Positions 14,807 to 25,200 of a stretch of 64,000 nucleotides of DNA are shown here, piece after piece. The DNA comes from Chlorocebus sabaeus (taxonomy: Eukaryota > Chordata > Mammalia > Primates > Cercopithecidae). The first letter of the stretch is position 1. The number at the start of each line of letters is the position of its first letter. Where the stretch lies: positions 66,705,481 through 66,769,480 of the forward strand of contig NC_132916.1 of assembly GCF_047675955.1 (NCBI RefSeq). The letters run 5' to 3'. Position numbers and translations under genes: made by a program. The notes beneath the pieces were generated by a model, which saw only the letters and a program-made list of their open reading frames with translations, did no database searches and was not told the DNA's origin.

Positions 14807-15551
14807 CATTTTAATTTGGAAATTAAAACCACAATGAGATACCATCTCACACCAGTTAGAATGGCAATCATTAAAAAATCAGGAAATGACAGGTGCTGGA
14901 GAGGTTGTGGAGAAATAGGAACACTTTTACACTGTTGATGGGACTGTAAACTAGCTCAACCATTGTGGAAAACCGTGTGGCGATTCCTCAAGGATCTAGA
15001 ACTAGAAATACCATTTGACCCAGCCATCCCATTACTGGGTATATGCCTAAAGGATTATAAATCATGCTGCTATAAAGACACATGCACATGTATGTTTATT
15101 GCAGCACTGTTCACAATAGCAAAGACTTGGAATCAACCCAAATGTCCATCGGTGACAGACTGGATTAAGAAAATGTGGCACATATACACCATGGAATACT
15201 ATGCAGCCATAAAAAAAGATGAGTTCGTGTCCTTTGTAGGGACATGGATGCAGCTGGAAACCATCATTCTCAGTAAACTATTGTAAGAACAGAAAACCAG
15301 ATACTGCATGCTCTCACTCATAGGTGTGAATTGAACAATGAGATCACTTGGACAGAGGAAGGGGAACATCACACACCGGGGCCTATTGTGGGGAGGGGGA
15401 AGGGGGGAGGGATAGCACTGGGAGATATACCTAATGTAAATGATGAGTTAATGGGTGCAGCACACCAACATGGCACATGTGTACATATGTAAAAAACCTG
15501 CACGTTGTGCACATGTACCCTAGAACTTAAAGTATAATAATAATTTTTTAA
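14807..15551 (+). mobile_element. L1PA-type, strongly 5'-truncated, with 12-bp TSD
   Basis: ORF2 C-terminus and 3'UTR in sense, ending ATGTACCCTAGAACTTAAAG and a short A-rich tail. Exact TSDs AAAGTATTCCAA lie at 14795-14806 and 15552-15563. L1 homology begins near 14817, leaving about ten non-L1 bases (CATTTTAATT) at the 5' junction. The 107-codon frame at 14963-15286 is the ORF2 C-terminal remnant. Confidence 0.95.
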
Positions 15552-15563
15552 AAAGTATTCCAA

Positions 15564-15948
15564 GGATCCCTTTTTTTTTTTTGTATTTTTTAACAACTCC
15601 TGGTTTAAAGAGGAGATTCACATGAAAAGGCATATATATCTTGTATCTACATTAAAAATAATATTTTATAGATATTTATCTTTGTTATGGCAGATATTAC
15701 CAAATTAGACATGTTTTCTGAAATATTTTCTTGGATTAAAATATTACTAGATTGAGTTACAAAAATCAATAAATTAATTATATTTTTCAAAAGGCTATTT
15801 CAATGTATATATGCTTATTTTAACAGATGCTTAGCATTTTTGTTCTATTTCTGACTAATAGGCATCATCAGTTTGATTTACTTCTGTAGTGTGATTTTGT
15901 AAATAAATGTGAGATTTATTTCTTTTAATATTATTATTATTATTAGTT
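15564..15948. other. Unique sequence, nothing recognised
   Basis: AT-rich stretch between the L1PA and the next Alu, with a short ATT microsatellite at about 15929-15945. Confidence 0.6.
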
Positions 15949-16246
15949 TTGAGACAGAGTCTCACTCTGTTGCCAGGCTTGAGTCCAGTGGTGCAATCTC
16001 GGCTCACTGAGACCTCCAACTCTGGGACCAAGTGATTCCCCTGCCTCAGCCTCCCAAGTAGCTGGGACTATATTTGTGCGCCACCACATTGGGCTAATTT
16101 TTTTTTTTTTTTTTTTTTTTTTTTTGCATTTTTGTAGAGACAGGGTTTCACTATGTTGGCCAGGATGGTCTCGATCTTCTGACCTCGTGATCTGCCCATC
16201 TCAGCCTCCCAAAGTGCTGGGACTACAGGCATGAGCCACCACATCC
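15949..16246 (-). mobile_element. Alu (AluS-like), reversed, with expanded middle A-run
   Basis: Complete reversed Alu dimer. The middle A-rich linker has grown to about 26 T on the plus strand (16099-16125). Probable TSD AATATTAT on both sides. Confidence 0.9.
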
Positions 16247-16454
16247 AAATATTATGATTTGATAATAAGAACAATGAAATCTTCAAATACCCAGAAACAA
16301 ATATAAATATTTATAAAAATAAAGTGTAAAACAAATGTATATGAATATACGTAAAATTCAACAAATGCAGAAGTTTAAAATCTAATTTTAATATGAACTC
16401 AACATCATACTGTGTGTGTGTGGGTATGTGATAGTTTGCAAAGCAAAGGAATAA
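16247..16454. other. Unique sequence with short TG run
   Basis: AT-rich gap between the Alu and the THE1 element, containing TGTGTGTGTGTGGG at about 16411-16424. Confidence 0.6.
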
Positions 16455-16795
16455 TGATATGGTTTGACTGTGTCCCACCCAAATCTCATCTAGAATTCCC
16501 ATGCATTGTGGGAGGTACACGGTGAGAGGAAATTGAATCATGGGGGCAGGTCCTCTCCATGCTGTTCACATGATAGTGAATAAGTCTCATGACATCCGAT
16601 GGTTTCATAAGGGTTAATTTCCCTGCACAAGCTCTCTTCTTTTGTCTGCCACCATTTGAGACATGCCTTTTACCTTCCACATGATTGCGAGGACTCACCG
16701 GCCAATGGAATTACAAATCCATTAAACCTCTTTCTTTTGCAAATTGCCCAGTCTTGAGTATTTCTTTATCAGCCGTGTGAAAATGGATTAATACA
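16455..16795 (+). repeat. THE1 5' LTR
   Basis: TGATATGG to TAATACA. Contains the AATTGAATCATGGGGGCAGG and CATTAAACCTCTTTCTTTTG landmarks of THE1/MST LTRs. Confidence 0.95.
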
Positions 16796-18376
16796 GTAAA
16801 TTGGTACCAGTTGAGTGGGGTAGTGCTGAAAAGACACCTGAAAATGTGGAAGCATCTTTGGAACTGGGTAACAGGCAGAGGTTGGAATAGTTTGGAGGGC
16901 TCAGAAGAAAACAGGGAAATATGGGAAAGTTTGAAACTCCCTAGAGACTTGCTGAATGGCTTTGACAAAAATGCTGATCATGATACATAGGAACAATGAA
17001 ATCCGGGCTGAGGTGGTCTCAGATGGAGATAAGGAATTAGTTGGGAACTGGAGCAAAGGTGACTCTTGTTATGTTTTAGCAAAGAGACTGGTGGCATTTT
17101 GCCCCTGCCCTAGAGATTTGTGGAACTTTGAATTTGAGAGAGATGATTTAGGGTATCTGGTGGAAGAAATTTCTAAACAGCAAAGCATTCAAGAGGTGAC
17201 TTGGGTGCTGTTAAAGGCATTCAGTTTTAAAAGGGAAACAGCATAAACATTTGGAAAATATGCAGCCTGACAATGTGATAGAATAGATAATCCCATTTTC
17301 TGAGGAGAAATTCAAGCTGGCAGCAGAAATTTGCATAGGTAACAAGGAGCCGAATGTGTCACCAAGACAATGGGCAAAATGTTCCCAGGGCATATTAGAG
17401 AACTTTGCAGCAGCCCCTCCCATCACAGGCCAGAGGCTTAGGAGGAAAAAACGGTTTTGTGGGCCAGGCCCAGGGTCCCTCTGCTGTGTACAGTCTAGGG
17501 ACTTGGTGCCCTCCATCCTAGATGCTCCAGCTATGATTAAAAGGGCCAAAGTACAGTTCAGACTATTGCTTCAGAGGGTGGGAGCCTAAAGCCTTGGCAG
17601 CTTCCATGTTGTGTTGAGCCTGCGGGTGCACAGAAGTCAAGAACTGAGGTTTGGGAACCTCCGCCTAGACTTCAGAGGATGTATGAACATGCCTGGATGC
17701 CCAGGCAAAAATTTGCTGCAGGGGTGAGACCCTTATGGAGAACTTCTGCTAGGGCAGTGCAGAAGGGAAAAGTGGGGTCAGAGCCCCACACAGAGTCCCT
17801 ACTTGAGCACCACCTAGTGGATCTGTGAGAAGAGGGACACCATCCTCCAGACTCCAGAATGGTAGATCTACCAATAGCTTGCAACATGCTCCTGGAAAAG
17901 CCACAGATAGTCAACATCAGCCCATGAAAGCAGCCAGTAGAGGGCTATGCTCTGCAAAGCCACAGAGGCAGAGCTGCCCAAGGCTGTGGGCACACACCTC
18001 TGACATCAGCATGACCTGGATGGGAGACATGGAGTCAAAAGGGATCATCTTGGAGCTTTAAGTTTTGACTGCTCTGTTGGATTTTGGACTTGCATGGGGT
18101 CTGTAGCCCACCACTTTGTTTTGGTCAATTTCTCCCATCTGGAATAGCTGTATTTACCCAATGTCTGTCTCCCCACTGTATCCAGGAAGTAACTAACTTA
18201 AACGTTTAATTTTACAGGCTCATAGGCAGAAGGCACTCGCCTTATCTCTGATGAGACTTTGGACTGTGGACTTTTGAATTAATGCTGAAATGAGTTAAGA
18301 TTCTGGGGGACTGTTGGGAAGACATGATTGGTTTTGAAATGTGAGGACATGAGATTTGGGAGGGCCTGGGGCAGAA

Positions 18377-18717
18377 TGATATGGTTTGGCTGTGTCCCCA
18401 CCAAAATCTCATCTTGAATTCCCACATGCCATGGGAGGGACCTGGTGGGAAGTAATTGAATCTTGAGGGCAGATCTTTCCCATGTTGTTCTCGTGGTAGT
18501 GAATAAGTGTCATGAGACCTGTTGGTTTTATAAGGGGGAGTTTCCCTGCATGAGTTCTCTTCTCATCTGCTGCTATGTGAGATGTGCCTTTCACTTTACA
18601 CGTGATTGTGAGGCATCCCCAGCTACGTGGAATTCTCAGTCCATTAAACCTCTTTCTTTTGTAAATTGTCCAGTCTCAGATATATCTTTATCAGCAGTGT
18701 GAAAACAGACTAATACA
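18377..18717 (+). repeat. THE1 3' LTR
   Basis: Same length and landmarks as the 5' LTR, with scattered substitutions between the two, as expected for an old insertion. Confidence 0.95.
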
Positions 18718-19605
18718 ACTAATATGCAGAATCTGTAAGGAACTTAAAACAAATCAATAATAAAAAAACTAATAACCCCATTAAAAAAGTGGGCAAAGAC
18801 ATGAACAGACATTTATCAAAAGAAGACATACAGGCAACCAACAAACATGAGCAAATGTTCAACATCACTAATCATCAGAGAGAGGCAAATCAAAACCATA
18901 ATGAGATACCATCTCATACCAGTCATAATGGCTATTATTTAAAAAGTCAGAACATAATATGTCAGAGACGTTGAAGAGAAAGGAAACACTTGTAGACTAT
19001 TGTTGGGAATGCAAATTAGTTTAGCCACTATTGAAAGAAGTTTACAGATTTCCCAAAGAACTGAAAATAAAATTGCTACTTGACACTGTAATCGTATTAC
19101 TAGGAATATAGCTAAAGGAAAATAAATTGTTCTAACAAAAGGATACCTGCAATCATACGTTTATCACAACAATATTCACGATAACAAAGACATAGAATCA
19201 ACCCAGGTACACATCAATGGTGGACTAATGACAATGTGGTGCAGATACAACATAGAATACTACATAGCCATGAGAAAAGAATGAAATAATATCCTTTTGT
19301 AGCAACATGGATGCAGCTGGGGCCATTATCTTAAGCAAATTAATGCAGAAACAGAAAACCAAATAATTCATGTTCTCACTTACAAGTGGGAACTCAACAC
19401 TGGGTACACACGAACACAACCATGGGAAAAACAGACACTAGGGATGCCAACAGTGGGGAGGGAGGTGGACAAGGGTTGAAAACTACCTAATGGGTACTAT
19501 GTTCACTACTCAGGTGATGACATCATTTTGAGCCCAAAGGCAGAATTATGCAATATACTGATGTAACAAGCCTACACATGTACCCTCTGAATCTAAAATT
19601 TTTAA
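18718..19605 (+). mobile_element. L1 (L1PB/L1MA-like) 3' portion abutting the THE1 LTR
   Basis: Sense L1 from CTAATATGCAGAATCTGTAAGG through ORF2 remnants to a tail ending CTACACATGTACCCTCTGAATC and TTTTTAAAAAG. Its 5' break coincides with the end of the THE1 3' LTR. Confidence 0.9.
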
Positions 19606-19649
19606 AAAGTAATAATTTGCACAGATAATCCTCTACCTGCTTACTTTGT

Positions 19650-20036
19650 TAACAGAGCTACTAAGTGTTGACTGGATCTCCAAAAACAAAAGCTCCATAT
19701 TTTTAAGTTATTTAATATCTCTGAACCTCAATTTCCTAATCTATAGAGATAATAACAAGACCTTCTTCAGAGGTAAATTTACAATGAAATTAACAAAGCC
19801 TAAGTTCAGGGGTCTCACATGATCTGTTGTTTCTGCAAAATTTTCAAAATCATGTACTCTTTCAAATAAAAATACCCAAAATTGCACAACTTCATACCTT
19901 GGCAAAATTAAATCCTTCTCTTGTTCACCTCAGTGATTATATTGATGACTAAATTAGATAGTATATGTAAAGCTTTAGGACTATGCCTATAACATAGAAA
20001 ACACTTGATTAGTATTCACTATCATTATTATTATCA
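19650..20036 (+). mobile_element. MIR, split or internally diverged
   Basis: Two MIR-like parts in the right order: TCTGAACCTCAATTTCCTAATC with AGATAATAACAAGACCT (about 19720-19765), then GTATATGTAAAGCTTTAGGAC with CACTATCATTATTATTATC (about 19960-20036). The middle about 130 bp is not MIR-like. Confidence 0.55.
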
Positions 20037-20509
20037 AATATTTTAATTTGTATTTATTCTAATTGTTATATACAATTGAATATGTTGTATCTTAAATAGC
20101 ATGAGTTGTGGGTGTTTAAAGAAAAGCTTAGTATACTAATAGAGTCTTCTCAATTCTGGAAAAGGAAATAGTATGAAATATATTTATTTAAATATTAGAT
20201 TTATTGATACATGCTTTTAAAATGGTAGTTTTTAAAATGTAATCAATACATTTGAATTTTCCTAAAAAAACAAACACATTCATTCAGAGAAAACTGTGGT
20301 ATCATGCAGGAAAAGCAGAAAAAACTGCCTAAGTGTGATCCCACATACTTGTCAGTTGGATATTGCAAGAGAGGATGAGTAAATGGTTGAACTCACCGGA
20401 ATTATACAAATCTTATCATATCTATACAAAATCGTCCAAATATTCAAGGATTTAGCAATATACTAAGCTGGCCATGCAAACTTGTGAGTTGTAGTTTTGC
20501 AATTTGGGA
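20037..20509. other. NMBR downstream sequence, nothing recognised
   Basis: AT-rich DNA, possibly 3' flank of NMBR. No repeat or gene was recognised. Confidence 0.5.
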
Positions 20510-20520
20510 CATATGATACC

Positions 20521-20630
20521 TATTTTACATTCATAATATAAATCATATTCATATCATACCTATTTTACATTCATAATGTAAATCATATTCATATCATACC
20601 TATTTTATAATTCATAATATTAATTTCATT
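20521..20630. repeat. 40-bp tandem repeat, about 2.8 copies
   Basis: Units 20521-20560 and 20561-20600 are 40 bp each and differ at one base (ATATA versus ATGTA). A partial, more diverged third unit follows (20601-20630). Lies about 720-830 bp downstream of the NMBR stop. Confidence 0.9.
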
Positions 20631-20772
20631 ATATCTGTTAATCACATACAAGTTACAGACATGAATTATTTCTATAAATTATGATTAATCACAGAATCAC
20701 AATAAATACTGATGTGATTAAGCTCCACCTTTGAATTTTTTATTTTCTTCAAATGAAGGATGTGTGTGGGTG

Positions 20773-20811
20773 TGTACATATATGCATATATATATATACA
20801 CACACACATAC
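20773..20811. repeat. TA/CA dinucleotide microsatellite
   Basis: Alternating purine-pyrimidine tract (GTACATATATGCATATATAT then ACACACACACATACGTG), about 540-575 bp downstream of the NMBR stop. A related degenerate TG/TA tract is at 21055-21118. Confidence 0.85.
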
Positions 20812-20919
20812 GTGCAATAGTTGTGAATTGAATGAAATTCACCAGGACAATCTGACTTGTATTTCAAATAATAGGAGTTTGAATATTACCTTCACTGAAT
20901 CATTGAGTCAATATAGACA

Positions 20920-20925
20920 TTTATT
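20920..20925 (-). promoter_or_regulatory. Candidate NMBR polyadenylation signal AATAAA
   Basis: Plus-strand TTTATT reads AATAAA on the NMBR strand, about 424 nt after the stop codon. A second AATAAA lies at 20744-20739. Which is used, or whether the 3'UTR runs further into the repeats below, cannot be decided from sequence alone. Confidence 0.3.
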
Positions 20926-21348
20926 TCATGTTTCCAGATAAAATGAAACTTAAGAGAAATATGCTAGAATTGGCTTTAGCAACAGCCTAAATAATAAAGC
21001 AATGTTAAATTATACATATTGCTTTGGTTTGGGGATCATTTTTAACGTGAAATACATATAATGTACATGTGTGTATGTGTGCGCAAATACATATATACAC
21101 ACATATATGTATTATATGTAGTAATTTAAAGTCTTTTCTCATATTCTAATAATTAGGAAATGAAAAGAGAAAAAAATAAAGTCTAGTGTAGAGAAAAAAT
21201 GTCTTGCATTTTCTGAGTCAATCATGCAATTGCCTAATAAATTAGCTAAGCAACAGCAAGAATAGGATAATTATTTAGTTCTGATCTGCTGAAGAGGAAT
21301 ATTAACAGTTACTAAGTTCTCTCCAGGTAGTGAGTTGAATGGCCAAAA

Positions 21349-21750
21349 TCACAGTGCCATTTCCTGCTTCATGCTGTGCCCATTTAGTAAAACAGAATTG
21401 GTCACCATGTTCTTAGCATTGCTTTTCAGAGATGTCATACGCACCGCTGAAGAGCTGAGTAGGTAGCTGATTCCGCTCTCTTGATAGGACTTCCTCCCAC
21501 AGCAGAGTTGGCTGTTGAAATGCTTCCTGAAGCTTTCACTGAGTAGGTAAAGAGCAAATGGGTTGACACAAGAATTGCAAAAACTGAGAACCCGGGCAAC
21601 TAAGGTGACAATCATGTGGCCTAGAGATGGATCAATCTCATTATAGTTGAAAGACCGATACATGTAAAGGATGTGGTTTGGGAACCAACAGAAGATGAAG
21701 CAGCCCACAAAGACAAGCACAATTTTAGCCAGGCGTTTCCGTGTTTCCAT
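21349..21750 (-). CDS. NMBR: NMBR coding exon 3 (residues 258-390, TM6, TM7, C-tail)
   Basis: The exon follows an ACATTTGCAG acceptor (21752-21751) in phase 0 and starts M258-E-T-R-K-R. It encodes TM6 with the CWFP motif (278-281), extracellular loop 3, TM7 with N320-P321 and Y325, helix 8, the C340-C341 pair and a serine-rich tail ending in M-A-L before TGA (21351-21349). Residue 316, four positions before the NP motif, is Cys (TGC). I remember Gly in human NMBR, and other bombesin receptors carry Thr or Ser there. The exon is intact and the tail is full length. Confidence 0.96.
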   Translation of the reverse strand: METRKRLAKIVLVFVGCFIFCWFPNHILYMYRSFNYNEIDPSLGHMIVTLVARVLSFCNSCVNPFALYLLSESFRKHFNSQLCCGRKSYQESGISYLLSSSAVRMTSLKSNAKNMVTNSVLLNGHSMKQEMAL

Positions 21751-22204
21751 CTGCAAATGTAAGAAATTAATCCCATCGGTTAAAGTGAAAATGGAACCAG
21801 CCACATCCCAACTTTATCAAGTTGGGAAAGAGCAAAATGTACAGCATGATAATACATCCAAAATACATAAATTATTTATTTTCCTCACCAAAATGATAAT
21901 GGATTTTAACAGTTTGAGAAAGTTCATTTTGGTCACTACATTATTTGCATTAAAAAATATTTGACAGCTTATACAAAACTAGGTGGTAAATTAATAAATG
22001 CTATGTCTTCATATGTCTTCATATTATTTATTTATTTTCTTTTTTCTTAAAGCCTCATTGTGTGTAACATAAATATAAATCATTTCTGTTTGTATTAAAT
22101 CCACTAAATTAATAAATCATAGAATATATTCAAGCTTTGACTTTTTTTAAAAAAAAAAAAAAGGTGTTTTAAATAGGAAATACTGATCTAATGAGGCAGG
22201 GCTT

Positions 22205-22236
<32 letters not shown>

Positions 22237-25200
22237 GAGACAGAGTCTCGCCATGTCGCCCAGGCTAGAGTGCAGTGGAGGGATCTCCGCTCTCTGCAAG
22301 CTCCGCCTTCCAGGTTCAAGCCATTCTGCTGCCTCAGCCTCCCAAGTAGCTGGGACTACAGGTGCCGGCCACCACGCCCAGCTAATTTTTTGTATTTTTA
22401 GTAGAGATGGGGTTTCACCGTGTTAGCCAGGATGGTCTCGATCTCCTGACCTTGTGATCTGCCCGCCTCGGCCTCCCAAAGTGCTGGGATTACAGGTGTG
22501 AGCCACCACGCCCTGCCAGCTTGACTTTTTAAAACTACCACTCCATAGGAAAACAAAACAACTTGAGATTTAAACTCCTGACTTACACAAATCAAAAGCA
22601 TCTGATATAACTGTGAGTCCTGTAAACATTACTATATTGTCACATTTACAAATAAAAATAAATTTTCCTTCTCCATAAAATTTACATATTATGTTTACTG
22701 TTTCTAAGAAGGTATTCAGGAATGTAATAAATAAACAAAATTCAAAGATTGGGCATCAATATTTTTTAATCTAAAAGCAATTTCCTAACATCAGTAGTTC
22801 AAGGGGTAGCTTTCATCTGTCTAATTTGTTTAAATGTTTAATTAAGGCAATATGAAAGTGGAATACTAATTTATTGAAAGACATTCATTGTAGGTATCAT
22901 AATATTTTCTGAGTGATTACTATTGGTCGTCAACTAGAATATTCCAAAGAAGACTGGAAAGGTTTCGGATTGGAACACATCTAATGGTAGGTAGCAGTAC
23001 AGGGGTGATGGAGGAAGCAGAGAAAGGTGCAACTGAAGAGGAACCCAGGCCAGGAAGCAGAATGTGATATTCCACATGGATCCCAGTGGCATAAGTTACG
23101 CAACCCAACAATCAATCCTAAGAAAATCAAATGTGAAATTTATCTTTCTAAGCAGTGTCATCCCTTCCAGGTGGAAGATGAGTGAAAGAATGTCACAGTG
23201 GTCTATACTTGGAGATTCAAGTGCACAGGCAGGCTGTTGGCATTGAGATTATTTCTCAGCAGATGTCAAGACCCAGTTGCCCTGCCAGAGTTTATAGGTC
23301 CCAATAGGGAAATTCACGAAAACAAGGCAGACAGGCCAAGGCCATTAAAAAATTCAAAAGTGAAGCAAGGGCTGTGTAGATGAGAAAAACTCAACTTTAG
23401 AAACCAAAAGCAAATACTCAAATACCTAACTGACATACAAATTGGATCACAGGGCTCAGATAAAATAACTGATTATATAAAATAGAAAGCACAGTGAGAC
23501 AATGATCTGAATACATTGCCTCACTGATGCCAAATATTTAGATAAAGTCTGTGAATTTATCAATGCCTTCAATAATTGGGTGATTTTTTAAGTCTTTAAA
23601 GCTGATGTGGATCTTTGATGCTGATGGCCACCAATTCATAAAGGTTACCTTCCATGCAAGAAATCTTTACTAGTTTCTGCTGCTGCTAACATACCCAAGG
23701 CCCCAGCCTAATGCTCCATCTATGTTCCAGTAAATTTTAAATGATCCGTGATTCAATTTCTTTGTTTTTAATTTGGAAACAAGCATCAGTAACTACTCTG
23801 TACCTGCAAAATTCATTAGAAGTTCTTTTCTAGCTGTACACAAATGTGTAACCAGACACTCTTTCTCACAAGAACACTATTTCTGTCTCTTTGTGTATTA
23901 ACAAAGTTGATTTTTACCTTAAATTAGTAGTGCATATTCTTGAAGAAAGAAAAAGTACATAAGGTGCATAATGTAATTTTTAAATGAGCATATTATCTTT
24001 GTAGGGAAAGTTACAAATTTGAGTTGGGTCACATATTGCTTCAACACCAGCCCACCTTTGGATTGCACCTTTGGGTTCCTTTTCTGCTACTCCTGCTATT
24101 CTCCTCATCTCTCATTCTGACTTCCACCCAAATCCCATCCCCAGATCCCAGGCAGTGTCCTATAGTCCTTTTCTGGTGCATCCTTCTTTTATACTCCCTG
24201 CTATCCTTAGTGGGTTAATGGGAGAAGAAACAAGAATTAAATTAATGTACGCTCATATGTGAAATTTTTCTGGTTTATTATGTTGCATTTGCATGCATTA
24301 CTCTGCATGTAAAACAGGTCTTTCAATACATTAATTTCTAATGGTGGAATGTCAGGTCTTATCACAGATCCAGATAAATGATAAACTGAAACTAAGTGGG
24401 CCTTTGCGGGGCTCTGATATGACCATATATTAGAGATCTCCACATATCCCTTCTACTTAAGGCCTGTGAAGGCCCAACTCTGTAATCATCAGTCATAGGA
24501 TTAAAAACCCACAAAATAAAACAATAATAGCAGTTACTTGTTCTGACCAGCACACCACCAACCCACACCTACCAAGCTTACCTGTTTTTTGGTATGTTCA
24601 TTGTATTCTCCAGGAAGATTGTGTGCACTCTTAATTAAGGTCTTTGCAATATGATAATAATAAATGCTAATAATAGCAAGTGGTGTGAGGAAATAGACCA
24701 AGAAAATGAGTACTGAATGAATCTTTGGATGTAATTCATCTGTTTGAGGGTAGGGGATACATGCTGTGAAGCTGCTATTATCCAAGCCACTGATGCGTGC
24801 CACTTCTGAAAACACTGCTTCGGGAACTGCCAACAACACGGAGACCACCCAGATACCCATGGCCTTCACACAGGTCCACAGCACTGCCCCTGACGTCTGC
24901 ATGTCCATGGGGTTAACGATGGCTCTGTACCTGGGAAAATGATACATCTCAAGTTATTCCAGAAAGAAAGAAAGGAAAGAGAAAAGAGAAAGAAAGAAAA
25001 GAAACAAAGAAAAAGAAAGGAAGAAGGGAAAAGAAGTAAAGAAGGAAAGAAGGAAAGAAAGAAAGAGAGAAAGAGAAAAAGAAAGGAAAGGAAAGGAAAG
25101 GAAAGGAAAGGAAAGGAAAGGAAAGGGAAAAAAGGAAGGAAGGAAGGAAGGAAGGAAGGAAGGAAGGAAGGAAGGAAGGAAGGAAGGAAGGAAGGAAGGA

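Larger units (their letters stand above)
16455..18717 (+). mobile_element. THE1 (MaLR/ERVL-MaLR) element with both LTRs
   Basis: The 5' LTR is 16455-16795, the internal region 16796-18376 and the 3' LTR 18377-18717. Both LTRs are 341 bp, starting TGATATGG and ending TAATACA. The internal region follows the THE1 internal sequence throughout, beginning GTAAATTGGTACC. Flanking 5-mers AATAA and ACTAA match at 4 of 5 positions, a likely mutated TSD. The internal frames are short and broken. MaLRs are non-autonomous, so no pol is expected. Confidence 0.95.

Noticed and set aside
16956..18061. Several frames of 77-112 codons on both strands
   Set aside because: All are inside the THE1 internal region. 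MaLR elements lack functional coding regions and the frames are mutually inconsistent.
20521..20630. CRISPR-like array
   Set aside because: The 40-bp units are directly adjacent with no spacers, in a mammalian genome. It is a plain tandem repeat.
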